Source of the DNA: Spirometra erinaceieuropaei
Taxonomy: Eukaryota; Platyhelminthes; Cestoda; Diphyllobothriidea; Diphyllobothriidae
Assembly (NCBI GenBank): GCA_902702965.1
Contig: CACRXP010000168.1
Coordinates: 924,682-988,681, forward strand
DNA: 64,000 nucleotides
Direction of reading: 5' to 3'
Every line of letters begins with the position of its first letter. Within the stretch, counting starts at the first letter, position 1. The position numbers and the translations under genes were made by a program. Positions 1 through 10,814 of this stretch are shown piece after piece. The notes under the pieces are model-generated. The model did not search any database. It saw only the letters and a program-made list of their open reading frames with translations, and was not told the DNA's origin.

Positions 1-271
1 AACACAGTAACGAGACCAACTCATTCGACGAGGATAGGTAGAATTAAAATCATCCTCTACTAGGACGACGAGACATCGTCAGCAGCCGTCCAGCGCCACC
101 AAAATTTGCCAAAAAGCAAAGAGAGCGAAATCAAAAATCGATCGATCCGCGGTCGCTAAGCTCGACAAGTCATTTAAAATCCTGGTCGATTTTCGGTATG
201 AAACGGTTACAAAATGGAGAGAAATCCACTCTCATTGGAACACCAGAAGTAGGACAAATATGTCCCAGTGA

Positions 272-553
272 TCAACTTCAGTTTCCCAGGGCCTATTTTT
301 TGCCCAACAGCTCGTCACCGTCATCAACACTACTACCACCATTGTAACAACCACAAGATACAGCACTACAGGCGCTGCAACAGTTCTCTCCCGCCCCCCA
401 TTTTCCGACGTCTGTCAGTCGACGGCCGCGACAACCGCGCCAGAGTACGTGCATGCCGCTATCGCAAAGACACCCTCTCGGACTTTATCTAAAATGCCTC
501 TTGTGCACCTAGGCCGCGAACCGGCGCCAGTTCTTACGCGTCGGCCGGCGTAG
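272..553 (+). CDS. Thr/Ala-rich open frame without a start codon, unassigned
   Basis: A 93-codon frame is open from just after a TGA at 269 to a TAG at 551. The translation is rich in Thr, Ala and Pro, with a TTTTIVTTT stretch near residue 24 and the segment SKMPLVHLGREPAPVL near the end. There is no ATG at the front, and possible splice acceptors lie at its 5' end (ttcag and tttcccag, about 281-288), so it could be a 3' exon or a fragment of a repeat-encoded gag-like protein. No catalytic motif is visible. The local GC content exceeds the surroundings, which lengthens chance frames. I do not recognise the family. Real coding is possible but unproven. Confidence 0.22.
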   Translation, partial: STSVSQGLFFAQQLVTVINTTTTIVTTTRYSTTGAATVLSRPPFSDVCQSTAATTAPEYVHAAIAKTPSRTLSKMPLVHLGREPAPVLTRRPA

Positions 554-667
554 CTTGTCACTCATAGGCTATCATGATTTTGCACCCCCGAATAGTCCAT
601 TGGACCAAACAACCACATTTTGACCGTTTTTACTGACAGTAATGGTGGGCGCAGGGACGGGGACTGT

Positions 668-1411
668 ACATTAGGTGGGCTTATGCATGAAATGTCAACC
701 GAAGTTACGAAAATCGTTCTCGTTTCGAAAAGATTAATTAAGTAGGGTTGTAAAACTAATCATCATGCAGCATAATTCTAAAATGATTTAATTACCTAAG
801 AGCGTCGGCTGTTCGACGACACGCAAGAATGATACACTGCAAAAATGACTCTTTATGTAGCAGAAAGGTTCTCACTGATTTTCGATGTCCTACAAAATTC
901 AATTATATTTCATGGTAAATATGCATAAAAATATTCATTCTTTTACTTATTCGGAAGAAAACCGCGTCTTCGTTTAATTTCATACTTGAAAGAGGTGTAT
1001 AATTCGGTTTTAAAAAAGTTTCTGCTTGTTAGGTTTTTAAATACCGTGAAATGGCCGTTCATAAAACCTCATTTATTTGCATTTAAGAATGTGGCTTGTT
1101 AAGTTCACAATATTGCTAAAATCCCTGCTTAATTTTTCGGACCTCATATAATCTTTTAATATCTTAGAGAAATATATGATTTTCAGTACGCGGAAAATAT
1201 ACGGTCTGTAATTTGGAAACCCTGAATGCAAGTGTAATAGCAGGTCCGGTCCAAAAGTTTTCCGGAATTAGAAACGTTTTTCTAAAACTTACTTATACTC
1301 TTCTTTCAAATAAAAAATCGGAAGAAGATGGGATTTTCTACTGAATAAGTAAAAAGATGAATATTTTTATGCAATGTTTTCCATGAAATATTATTGAATT
1401 TTTAAGGGCGT
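668..1411. repeat. Long-inverted-repeat element, family A copy 1 (truncated on the right)
   Basis: The left part (about 668-1010) matches the window end (63698-64000). The right part (about 1150-1411) matches 38350-38610. Within the copy, 880-965 is the inverted counterpart of about 1331-1411, sharing the run taaaaatattcattc on one arm and its complement on the other, so this is a fold-back structure. The outer motif around atgaaatgtcaaccgaag also resembles the terminus of the element at 22188-23146. No transposase is seen, so it looks non-autonomous. The right outer terminus is missing after 1411. The family assignment is my own from internal comparison. Confidence 0.6.
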
Positions 1412-1429
1412 GGCTAGAGCCTACACCTG

Positions 1430-1560
1430 GGCGAGTCACCGTACACCATTTATGGCATATTTTATGGTAACGCAGCCCAGGTATGCGCGTTGAAACCTGA
1501 TCTAGCTTCCGTCTTGGTCCAGCGTATTTACCGCGTGGCTCGATTAAGGGGACATCTCTA
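1430..1560 (-). mobile_element. Possible degenerate tRNA-derived SINE
   Basis: Around 1450-1485 the sequence accatttatggcatattt resembles the SINE body motif seen at 14345, 19690 and 33715. On the minus strand the adjoining sequence (about 1550-1490) has weak A-box-like (gccacgcggtaaatac) and B-box-like (aggtttcaac) blocks. Divergence is high, so this is a tentative relative only. Confidence 0.25.
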
Positions 1561-2179
1561 GATAAGGCAGGAGTTATGGCTCGTGCAGCCTGCCTAGGCC
1601 AATCATCGCATCCCCTAAGAAAATCGTTTTGCTCCGTTACACTGTTAATACAGCTTCATGTGGCGTTGTCGGGTCGGTTAAAGTTCGCATCTTTTAGGGT
1701 TCATAGCCTCTATGTTATCTAATAAAGTGCCATATAAAGCAGAAACTATCGATAGATAACAAGCTTATAAACACTTCAATTATTCTACCAAAGATTTTCC
1801 AGGATGTCAGCAAGATCTAGGCAAAATTTCATATTTGTGAACGAGTATATGGACAAACCTTGGAATACTGAAATGGACGAGACGCCCGTTGATATTTTTG
1901 ATATTTGGGACGAAAAGCGGCACAAATCATGTGTTCGCAGCAAATGTTGGCTGCGTTTACATGACACCACCAACGACCGTGGATATTAATGGGGGACCAA
2001 CCTCAAATTGCATATTGCTACATACTGAAATGGTTTTGTTAATAAGATCTAGAATTTTCATTTCTGGTAACAACCGTCTCCCTATTTTCGTTAATTTCCT
2101 AAGCACAAACCTAATTTTTTAAGACAGCTTGCAATTTATTTTGCAGCAGTCTCATCAAAGGTGCTCTACGCGGATGCAT

Positions 2180-2636
2180 CCAGTCAATCGATTTTAATGC
2201 ACATCGACAAAGCACACCTATGCAGGTACGCACAGCACACCAGGCGTTGCGTACACAACCTGTATACCCTCAGGACAAGGTTGGCCACCTCGAAAGAAAA
2301 GGCGTTGTCTATAAGATCACATGTTCCAGTTGTGATGTCGTCTCTTGTTTCCAAACTGGGAAGTCTGTCTCAAACCGTGTACAAGAACATCAGTTAGCGG
2401 TGAAGAGATGCGGCCATCTATCTCAGGTGACCATGCACAGAATGGACACTGGACACACATTTTCATGGGAGAGCGCTCTCATTGCTGACGTCTGCTCAAT
2501 AACGAAAGGTCACAAATTACTGGAAGCAATGCAATCAGACGAGGCATGCATCAACCGGCATAGGGGTCTAGAGGCCACATACAAAATGGTTCAGGACAAA
2601 TCAAAACTGGCTCCACCAACGCCAAGAAGGTAATAA
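2180..2636 (+). pseudogene. Penelope-like element GIY-YIG endonuclease remnant
   Basis: The frame ending with the stop at 2631-2633 carries the linker and GIY-YIG domain typical of the C-terminus of Penelope-like retroelements. It has an AHR...VRTAHQ linker, then GVVYKITC (the GIY half), QTGKS, RVQEHQLAVKR, TGHTFSW and the terminal CINRH block. The second half of the nuclease signature, expected as Y-I/V-G before QTGK, reads SCF, so the catalytic motif is lost. No reverse transcriptase is found upstream, so this is a truncated 3' fragment. The protein sequence differs clearly from PLE1 and PLE2 in this window, indicating another PLE lineage. Family identification is strong and inactivity is inferred from the motif. 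Confidence 0.75.
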
Positions 2637-4990
2637 AATACAATCAACACGCATTAACACAAACTTGAATCGATCATGGAATCCTTTATTAGAATCAGTT
2701 TAGAAAGTAATTATCTTCGCAGATCCATGGCCGAAGATAAGCTGGGGAAATGGTCTCGAATATTTATACAAAAAACGGTCAGTTTCTCAAAGAATTCCAT
2801 CTTCATAATTAAATTTATTTGTCTGTCTGTTTTTAATACATATGCATATGTGCATTCACTGCATGTTTAGTAATTTACGTTAATAACTGTGAGACAATTC
2901 AAAACGTCTGGATAACTATTCGGATTTTTACGTTCATATTTATGAAATCGAAAAATGTTTTCTGGTTATTTCCAAGGTCGCCTTTTTTTCACGGAGGCCT
3001 CTAGCATACCTCAGCAAAAACGTAAAAGTCATTTAGGCACCTCGCAACGGATGTGGTTAGTTATTAAAAGGATCATTAATAACAGTTGCAGAAGGCTTTA
3101 CCTGTGTCCTCCGGGAAATATTCTTCCGAGTAACAAGGAGCAGGCTATTAAATCTAAAATGGCGCTACGCACAGCCTTTGGGGAATTCTGCGGACCATGC
3201 ATCTTATCACTAACACTTTCTCAGTGAAGCAGCTTCTCTTTACGCTTTTCGCTCTCCTGACAGGTACGTCGGACCAACGGCGGGTGTCATTTCCTATCAT
3301 ACGTCAAAGTTTACCGGCGTTCAAAGTCAAGTTCCATTGCATTCGCAGATGCAAGCACCGGCTGACCATAGCATATGCTGATTCCGTCCAGAAAAAAAAC
3401 TGAGGGGTTGACCACAGTGTCGGTAACACCTAGTGCAGCAGTGTATTCCAGTCAGCTCCGATTTCGGCGTCGGATTATGCATGATTTCTTTTTCGACAAC
3501 CAGTACTCATTGAAGAACCTTTCTGTCAACAGACCGCAGAAACTGTCGGGTAGAATTCGAAACCTGAGAAGCTAAACGATCTTGGCATTTGTGATTTCCG
3601 ATTAAAGGCAATGCCTTCTTAGACCCAAATCTAAACTCGAACAGTCATCTTTATAAGCCGAAAGTCACCTTAAATGATTAAGATAGTTTAGATAATTAAT
3701 AGCAAACCAACCTACTTAAGTTAAAACCGAAACAAAGATGAAAAATTGATTCATTGCAGGAATTAATTTGCTCTCAGCGACGGAGATGGCCAATATATTT
3801 GTAGAGTATAATCTCCGATTCACTGATGGCTGACCGCCATCCTTTCGCCATGCGCGACTGTTCCAGTGAAACAGCTATAAATCCACATTTTCCGTCATCG
3901 GACGTACGCGTTTGCAGTAATATCAGCAATAGCAGCCGTTACTCCCGTCCGATAAGCATCCTTGACGGACTTTGGGTCCGTAATCGTCCATCTGCCTGCA
4001 AAACACATCCACCAGGTTCGGAAGAGAAAGCCACGGGACTATGGCACTAAGAATATAGACCTCATGGCCATTTTAAATGCAGAATTGAGTAAATGTAGTG
4101 CTTTCAGGCTGCCGTACTCCCTTTGATACAAGCAGCATCCATCGTCGGTCATAAATACCATAAGATTAGTATGATGCACGACCTAAATGCTAATTGCACT
4201 TTGCACTGCCGTTATTTTAGTGAGTTAAGTACAAATTGTTTTGAAGCAATCTGGGACGAATTTGGTTAGTCACTATATCCTTATAATCTCATAGTTCGTT
4301 TCGGCACGTCTCTTTCGTCTCTGCAAACCTCTCTAGATGGTTTATATGCTGTATAAAAATTTCAAGCGGACATCCAGAGAAATTGAAGGGAGGTAATAGT
4401 TTCTCATACAAAGAGTTATTCTGTACTCACAAGCGACTATGTGGATAAGTCCTGTGAGACTGTAGCTTCATAACGTGCGTTGTATAAGTAAAACTACTAA
4501 GATCTGGATAATTTGAAACGGGATGATTTATGCCAACACCAACTGTAGTGCTTCGCTGAGGACATGAAATTACAGTTTAACCCTCGATTCCCACGAGGTC
4601 GCACTATGCCCCAAAGCAGGGTGGGCGCAGGAACGGTAGCTTGCGCGTGAATTAACATTAAGTGACAGCGGGCTTGCGCAGAATTTACCACACTACACGC
4701 CGGCGATGCGAAGACCGAGTCAAGACAACGGAGGGTGCGACCGGCTTCACGTGACACGGGACCAACGTGTACGAGTGAGTCATCTGTCCTTCAAACAGGC
4801 CGCACGGGTGCTGCTTTAGACCATTAGGGAGGGAGCAAATAAAAGAGTGCAAAAAATGGCACAAATGCGAAAAGACTAACGGCACGTCTGGTCGCAGGCT
4901 CGCGTCGCGCCAAAGACCAGCGCAAAACTTCCGCACCAGACCCACTTTTGGTACTCGATCCTCGGGGAGATTCGAAGCATTCCCCTGCTA
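2637..4990. other. No recognisable gene
   Basis: Short chance frames only. Stretches at 2955-3575 and 4497-4945 are somewhat GC-richer with longer open frames, but show no family motif, splice pattern or similarity to other parts of the window that I could recognise. Confidence 0.5.
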
Positions 4991-4997
4991 TAAAAAG
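4989..4997 (+). promoter_or_regulatory. TATA-box-like motif
   Basis: TATAAAAAG lies in a GC-richer block (about 4600-5250). It could be a core promoter, possibly within an LTR-like or other repeat regulatory region. No coding sequence downstream supports this, so it is a weak call based on sequence alone. Confidence 0.2.
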
Positions 4998-5554
4998 TCA
5001 GGGTCACTTTCATTTTTTCAACAGCACGCTGAAAGTTGTGGATTGGAATGCTTCCCGCTGACGGGGTACCTCTATGCGCTTAGAACGGCCAGTCAGTCCG
5101 CAGTGGCTCCTTCATGACAGTCCCGCTCAGCCCGGTTTTGAGCTGTCACCCCTCCTGTTTTTGTAGGCAGATCAGGCGTGTGGGCGTGGCACGTGTTTTT
5201 CAAGTTGTCAACCACTGTGTCCTGTCCTGCCTTCGGTCGTTCTGAGGTAATCTTCTAATCTAACCCAACAGGATGAGGGAGGAGAGGTTTGAACAGATGA
5301 TGTTCACAGCCGTTACAAACTAGCTCATGCGAAAGTCACCGTCCGCGGTTTGGGGAGCACCGTGGACGCAACCGTTCTGGAGGATTCAGTTGTTGTGACC
5401 AATTGGTCGTTAACCATCAGAGTGACAGAACAGAATATGCCCATCCAGTTTACTCTCTGGTCGCCAGGCACAGAACGCTGTGGTAAAAGGTAGAGGAACG
5501 ATTATCAGTGCGGATTGAATGCCAACAAAGACGACTAGCATGAAGACAATTAAT

Positions 5555-5735
5555 ACGCGGCCGAGGCAGCGAGAGGAGAGGAAAATCGATCAGCACGAGG
5601 CCGACCAACGTGACACGTCACTTGGGATCTCTAGTCGATTAAGCGCATTTTAAGCTTTAACAACGGAGAGCCGACCAAGCTCTTTGAAACGTCTGCATCT
5701 ATATAAACATGTTCCAGTGAGTCCATCTTCTTATT
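5555..5735 (+). mobile_element. Solo PLE terminal repeat (PLE1-type)
   Basis: This segment aligns with the 3' arm of PLE1 (about 11715-11900). It shares ccgaggcagcgagagga, aaaatcgatcagca, cgattaa-gcgcatttta and the hammerhead-like motif ending gaaacgtc. No endonuclease or RT sequence flanks it, so it is a stand-alone terminus, either a severely 5'-truncated insertion or a solo repeat. It is clearly more diverged than the PLE1 and PLE2 arms. Confidence 0.7.
5654..5696 (+). ncRNA. Hammerhead-like motif (degenerate)
   Basis: GCT, then TTAACAA where CUGANGA is expected, then stem II GGAGAGC/GCTCTTT, then GAAAC, GTC and TGC. Relative to the PLE2 copy, G5 has become A and stem I is weakened, so it should not self-cleave. 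Identification rests on alignment with the four better copies in the window. Confidence 0.5.
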
Positions 5736-5956
5736 CAATTAATCAACTCAGATCTCTCAACCTTGCACATCTGTTCCAACTTTTCCCTTGCCCGGGTTGT
5801 CCCCGAATTGGCATTTAGAGAGTTCAAAATAAGGATTTTAGACGTCTTTAGGTCCGTCAATAGAGGCTTAATATTACTGAGCATGGAGCCATTGCTCCTG
5901 AGGTCTACCGAATACTTTTCAAAACAACAATGAACCCTCCATTTTAAAAGCGGCAC
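5735..5956 (-). CDS. Unassigned open frame, possible exon
   Basis: A 73-codon minus-strand frame whose last 60 codons read like a hydrophilic, helix-prone protein (for example LSNIKPLLTDLKTSKILIL and TRAREKLEQMCKVE) ending in TGA. It stops right beside the solo PLE terminus. A possible acceptor is the AG before gagcaatgg near 5900. I recognise no domain. It may be an exon, a fragment of an unknown mobile element or chance. Composition is the only support. Confidence 0.2.
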   Translation of the reverse strand: MPLLKWRVHCCFEKYSVDLRSNGSMLSNIKPLLTDLKTSKILILNSLNANSGTTRAREKLEQMCKVERSELIN

Positions 5957-6551
5957 GCAAGCCTAAGTGTGCTTGTGCTTTCAAAAGCTAACATAACTGA
6001 TTCTAAATGTCAGGATACTGCCTGGACATTTTTGCAGCAGGTAGGGAATTCCGGGGATTCTCTCTGTGTTGTTATAAACAAAACTTAACAGACCTGCACC
6101 TGGATTAAATTCATACCAAAACGCTGCCACTTTGCCCATAATCCTGAGGCCGCGCGTAAACAACTTGGTGTACTTTAATTGGAGGGCTGAACTAGTTTGC
6201 TTTATCAAAAAAAACGTACCATTCGGCATAACTGATCGTCACTAAGTACGGTGTCCCCTTCTCGACGGAGCTGTCTATCCTTCAACAAAATTGGTTGAAC
6301 CACTTGTGAGGTTGTTTTATGAAACCGCGAATACAAAAAAGGATAAAGGGAGCTCTCCTAGGGCAGAGCTCCGGACAGGACCCAACCTCTGTGTTGCATC
6401 TATCTGTGCAGTGTTTTCGTTCAAATTAAGGTGTTAGCTCGCGAAGAGTGTTCCTTTTTTAGACAAAGCCAGAGCGGAAATGGAATAGGAAAGACAGACC
6501 ATTTTTGTCTCTAGCAAAGAAAGAGACAGCCTGCCGCTCAGTTCCTCTCGT

Positions 6552-7127
6552 GTGTATGTTGGCGCAATGAATCCTCCGCCCTCTACGTCATCCTCTTTCC
6601 TGCGCGAGGAAGCTCTGTCTTCGAACTGCAACCACCCCGCCACCGCCCCCCACCGCCATTTCTCCTACTGCGTCCACCTTTTGCTGTTTTCAGAGGCGTG
6701 GTTTGGGTCGTCGTGCATTACATTTATGGTGAAAGCGCCCTTTTTGGGGCTGCTGTTGCGTGCAGTCAAACAGGGCCGAGTTCGCGCTCTGGGGACAGCA
6801 GCCGGACAAACAGGGTGGCCGACGGTTGGGGCTCTTAAGAACACCAGGCCATATTGTCTGGCAGTGAAGCATGCCAATTTGTTCCAGAGGGGTGGGGGAG
6901 CCGGGGCAATTGGCTCGAAAATGAGCAAGCGAGAAATAATTGGAGAATTTAATTATGCCTTCTATAACCCCGGCGTTATAATTATAGCCGTTGCGTTTTT
7001 TAGTCGAATGCACGGGGGCGGGGCGGCTGGACGAACTGGCCACAGAACTGGGCGTAAACTCAGGCTACAGTCCACTCAAAGGTGTGTTGCTTATATTGAG
7101 GCCCGAAGCGTAAGTAGTTACGCATAA
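6552..7127 (+). CDS. Unassigned 191-codon open frame in a GC-rich island
   Basis: This is the longest open frame outside the retroelements. It contains an internal ATG (MNPPPSTSSS) and runs to a TAA at 7125. The block 6540-7130 is GC-rich, and overlapping frames are open on the minus strand too (6665-6928, 6690-7043), as expected when stop codons are rare by composition. The product has no recognisable domain and mixes hydrophobic and Gly-rich parts. It could be a 5' exon or CpG-rich promoter region of a host gene, or chance. Confidence 0.18.
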   Translation: MYVGAMNPPPSTSSSFLREEALSSNCNHPATAPHRHFSYCVHLLLFSEAWFGSSCITFMVKAPFLGLLLRAVKQGRVRALGTAAGQTGWPTVGALKNTRPYCLAVKHANLFQRGGGAGAIGSKMSKREIIGEFNYAFYNPGVIIIAVAFFSRMHGGGAAGRTGHRTGRKLRLQSTQRCVAYIEARSVSSYA

Positions 7128-7650
7128 ACATTATCAATACGATATTGGACGCAACAGTGTGATTGACCATTTTTTGCCAGCAAGCAACATTTCACGGAAC
7201 ATTCCCTCGTGCGGCCGGACCAAGACCGCAGTAGCTGGGAGAAGTTGACAGAGAGACAAAGCTGCCGGCACCCCAAATGTAAATTTAACTTGGGCACTGA
7301 CCACAGGGGGCTGGCGTCAGATGGTCGTGGATTAATTTTTAAAACATCAAACATACCGCGACCACAATTTGGGGGTCCATGGTCATGACCAGTTCCTACC
7401 AGGAACTCGATTCGCCAGGCTAAATTTGTAATATAGGCACTTGGATTTGGCAGCTCTCAACAAATTGCACGTTGGAACTTATGAGGCTGCTCATTTTAAA
7501 GCATTTTTATCTCCCACTTCGCAAATGATTTATCAGAATCCCAGGACAAGTCGGTAGAGGAAGCAAACACATATTACTTCCTGACATGCTGTTAAACTTA
7601 ACGTATATTGAGCGAATGGCAAGAACTTCCTAAAAATCTTTCTTGCACAG
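7128..7650. other. No recognisable gene
   Basis: Apart from short overlapping frames I see no domain, repeat match or RNA gene here. Confidence 0.5.
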
Positions 7651-7657
7651 TGAACGG

Positions 7658-7801
7658 CTATAGTACACATTGGCTTGTACAAGGAGGATAATTGTAGATC
7701 ACGGCGTATGAACAGTCGTCAGCTGTCAACGTCTCTTTTATGCTCGAATAACTCTGAGATGTGATTCTACTAGTGGGACGTGAATGGCAGCTGTTTTGCA
7801 C
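7658..7801 (-). CDS. Possible 3' coding exon, cytoplasmic-tail-like
   Basis: On the minus strand a pyrimidine-containing acceptor (ctgcaaatctctacag) precedes 48 codons ending in TAG. The product is Ser/Thr/Tyr-rich (TSRITSQSYSSIKETL, then SYAVIYNYPP) and looks like a receptor tail. The exon starts in phase 0. It lies downstream of the transmembrane exon at 9929-10079 on the same strand. No homology is recognised and the link is speculative. It is an alternative or an addition to the exon at 8887-9016. Confidence 0.2.
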   Translation of the reverse strand: MQNSCHSRPTSRITSQSYSSIKETLTADDCSYAVIYNYPPCTSQCVL

Positions 7802-8886
7802 CTGTAGAGATTTGCAGATGCAATGGCCTGTCGACAGGCGATAACTGACAGAAAGATGAGCCTTGAAGAAAAGAAGGCTAAACCCAGGGGAGAGTAAGCA
7901 ACGCCTTTGTTGCCGCAAGCCATTTACATCTACAAATAAACATAATTCATATTTTTTTATAAAAGCAGCTAAAACGCATTATCATGGCACAAAGAAATGT
8001 CATTCGGAAGAATGCTATGGTTACTTGCTTTAATTATGCATTCAATCAACGTTTACACAAAATTAAAAAGTCAAAATCGATGCGTGGCGTCTCCTGCCTT
8101 TCGCGAAAACGGACATGAAGATCAAAATAACCGTACATGTTCTCATTATTTCAGAAATTGGTTGCCCGGTGAAGCCAGTTGGCAGCCTTATGTACATAGA
8201 TCATTCCAAACAAGTGAATGAACTTTAAAATGACTTTAGAAGATGAGAGGAGGAAAGTTTGCATCGCAAGGAAATCTTTAGACAGGGAAATTATTCGGCT
8301 GCTCTATAAAACAAAACTGGAGAACACTAGTTGCATGTAATCATTATTAATGTGGGCCATTGATCTGCCGAGAAAAAAGGCTTTTGTACATCCGCGCTGC
8401 ATAATGAGTCTGAGCTGCCATCCAAGCGCCCGTGTAGTATTTGCCTCTATTTAAGTCACATTTGCTAGGAAAACAAAATTGCCGTTGTGAATTCCAACGG
8501 AAAGACGCCCTGAAGCCTATGGTCATCTTCTTGTTTTAGCTCATTATTTCCGATTTTCCTCCTCATAACATTCTGTGTTCTCTCTTTATCATACGTTTGT
8601 CTCCAAGAAATTGAAGGGACATTGGGTTTTATCAGGCCACTCAACTGGCCATATTCGGAACTTTGCCTCTTATTATCCTGAGCTGATTGCCAAATAAAAC
8701 ACAGAGGACTCTTCAGTGCGTCATCTTTAAATCACAGGAGTGAGCTACTTTACAAAGTGATAGGTTAATCTTGCAGTCAAAATCATCCCCTGGTGTCCGC
8801 CAAAATTGTAAAAACAGGCAATTTTCACGTGCGCTGATCATGTTATGCGGCAGCTACCTCCTCGTATTTAGCGTCAAAAAATTAAA

Positions 8887-9016
8887 TTAGCCATGCAGTC
8901 CGCATTTAACGGCATGAAAGCTGCCTGCCCTTATAATGCGGTTGTACAAATCGTGTTCGGCTGGAGGGCGGAGAAGCGGAGGGAAAAAAGATTTATCATT
9001 CCGCGATCGGATTATT
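8887..9016 (-). CDS. Candidate juxtamembrane/tail exon of a membrane protein
   Basis: On the minus strand an acceptor (...atgcaaatcaag) is followed by 1 + 129 nt ending in TAA. The first base completes the AG left by the donor of the transmembrane exon at 9929, giving Arg and then IIRSRNDKSFFPPLLRPP. That is a basic stop-transfer sequence and Pro-rich segment directly after the membrane helix, as expected for a type I receptor. The rest (AEHDLYNRIIRAGSFHAV) is unremarkable. Phase agreement has a one-in-three chance by itself, and the pyrimidine tract is only moderate. The intron would be 912 nt. No family is identified. Confidence 0.38.
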
Positions 9017-9129
9017 CTTGATTTGCATGTGAAGGACATGAAAAATATAAGCGCACATGCACATAACAGCGAAATCCTGGGCACTACGGCCTGCAGCTAC
9101 TCCTGTGTCTCAATTAAGATACCCCTTTG

Positions 9130-9928
9130 GCCCCTAAGTGCTGTCATGTAGTTTGCTATCAATCAGTCGGTTTTAGCTTGAAAGCAACCGACATCTTAAA
9201 TAAGTGGGCATATCCTAAACAATGGGGGAATTAATCGAAACGTTTTAAAAATAAGCCACTTTACCTCAGCATTCTGGATGCATTTCAGTAATGATATAAT
9301 TGTCCATCAGTCAAGTTTTCACACTAGCAGTGTTAGGTTAGGGGAAATAATCCGAAGGGAGTCAAGAGTTGCACTTAGTTTTTGTCTATGAGTTACGTTT
9401 GTCAGATCAGGTGTCTAAACGTAGTGGTACTCGACTAACGCCTATTTCACCTAATTACTCATAGTTAAAGTAACCCAGAGAAGTATAATTTCTAATTATT
9501 TCAGGCGAATTATTGACAAGGGAATGGTGCGATACATGCCTTGTAATCGAGTGCGGGCTGAGAATCAGAGCAGTGCAGAAAATACACAAAAGTTTATATG
9601 TCGCATTGCTCATGATTAAAGCGTTCAGGTGTAGTCGATATTCATCAGATACTCTCCACATCAAACATAAATCCTAGTTTACAGTGTTTCTGGAAGCTCT
9701 TGTTGACGTTCAAAATTACCTCTAATCAGTCAGACACGGCTCAGAGAGTTTTTAGAGCTGAGTGCGAGAAATGATCTCACGGAAAGGTGCATCTTTCAGA
9801 AATTCAATTTATGCCTAAGAGTTGCATATGACTGCTTGACATACGAGCTTCTAAAGTATGACTCCTACCAAATAGGTATGGCGAATTTTAAAGTGTACAA
9901 TATACACGTCCTAGATAATACGCCTTAC
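9130..9928. other. No recognisable gene (inferred intron)
   Basis: AT-rich sequence with no domain or repeat match. If the exon pairing 10079-9929 to 9016-8887 is right, most of this is intron. Confidence 0.4.
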
Positions 9929-10079
9929 CTAATCACGAAAGCCGATACCAACACGATAACGAGGAAGAGGGCGCACATTGTTCCGATGCCGATAAGAGCA
10001 AACGGCCCTCCGGTGACTGCGGCAGGCTCCTTGATCCTTCCATCCAGGTCGAGATCAAAAAGGGACGGGCTATTGCAAC
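9929..10079 (-). CDS. Internal exon encoding a single transmembrane helix
   Basis: On the minus strand the acceptor ttaccctttcgtctgcag is followed by a 151-nt open segment and the donor AG|GTAAGG. The frame (2 nt + 49 codons + 2 nt) gives CNSPSLFDLDLDGRIKEPAA, then TGGPFALIGIGTMCALFLV and IVLVSAFVI. That is a short acidic ectodomain stem followed by about 24 hydrophobic residues, matching the membrane-spanning exon of a single-pass receptor or adhesion molecule. The exon begins in phase 1 and ends in phase 2. Composition is GC-richer than its flanks. The protein family is not recognised. This is the best-supported host exon in the window. An overlapping plus-strand frame (9836-10219) is judged a shadow. 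Confidence 0.62.
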
Positions 10080-10555
10080 CTGCAGACGAAAGGGTAACTG
10101 GAGTTTGTTTGTGCAATGTTATTATCCGAGGCAGGAGTCACTGTGAGGTAAAGTACATTACGCCGCGGAACGACCAAACAAAGTTTGCTATCATTCACGT
10201 TTGGACAGCAAGGCAGTAAACTTATAATTTCTCAGCAAGGCACGCATGTGATATATACGTTTTGGAACGAAAATTGTGGATGACGGAATGTTAGGGAAAC
10301 ATATTGCGAGAGGTGACGTTTAAGATCATGAGAACATCGGTTAATAAGTTTGTTATCTGTGCTGGAATTAAATGCATGAAAGGAACTGTACGTAACAAAC
10401 ACTGAAAGTCATTTTAACAACATTTCAGGTAGATCCAGAAACTAAAAAAGCTGTAATATGCTTTGTAAAAAAGCTATGGTGCATCAAAAAGTCATCATAC
10501 TCAGTTTTTCTAACTGCTCAGATTGGCAAAGTTGAGATATCCGGGTTGATTAATT
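10080..10555. other. No recognisable gene (inferred intron)
   Basis: Nothing recognisable between the transmembrane exon and the PLE1 left arm. Confidence 0.4.
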
Positions 10556-10793
10556 GAAGACGAAGACAGGCTCTCCGGAAGAGGTTTATTTATGTGCTGA
10601 CGTTTCAAAGACCTGGCTCGGCTCTTCATTGTCAAAGCGTAAAATGCACTTAATCGATCAGAAATTTAATTTGAAGTGGCAGTCGTGTTGGCCGGCCTCA
10701 TGCTGATCGATTTTTCCCTCCTCTCGCTGCCTCGGCTTCTCGGGAGATGGTTGACGGGCGTTTTGCCTGTGTGCTTTGTGAGTCACCACTCCG
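10556..10793. repeat. PLE1 left inverted arm
   Basis: Pairs with 11665-11901. Differences seen: ctccgg against cttcgg, one extra T in the gatcgattttt run, and gggcgttttg against gggcattttg. Confidence 0.9.
10596..10638 (-). ncRNA. Hammerhead-like motif, U3-A8 variant (PLE1 3' arm)
   Basis: Read on the minus strand: GCT, TTGACAA at the CUGANGA position, one unpaired T, a bulged stem II (GAAGA.CC/GG.TCTTT), GAAAC, GTC and AGC. Stem I is GCT/AGC. Core positions U4, G5, A6, A9 and GAA fit the hammerhead. C3 and G8 are replaced by U and A. It is identical to the copy at 11819-11861. Confidence 0.55.
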
Positions 10794-10814
10794 TCGAGGG
10801 GAACCGATTGGACT

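Noticed and set aside
9836..10219. 127-codon plus-strand open frame over the transmembrane exon
   Set aside because: It is the complement of the better supported minus-strand exon, which has both splice sites and a coherent membrane helix.
10301..10345. gtgacgtttaagatcatgag as a further hammerhead-like motif
   Set aside because: Only the gacgttt and a catgat fragment fit; stems I and II cannot be drawn, and no PLE arm sequence surrounds it.
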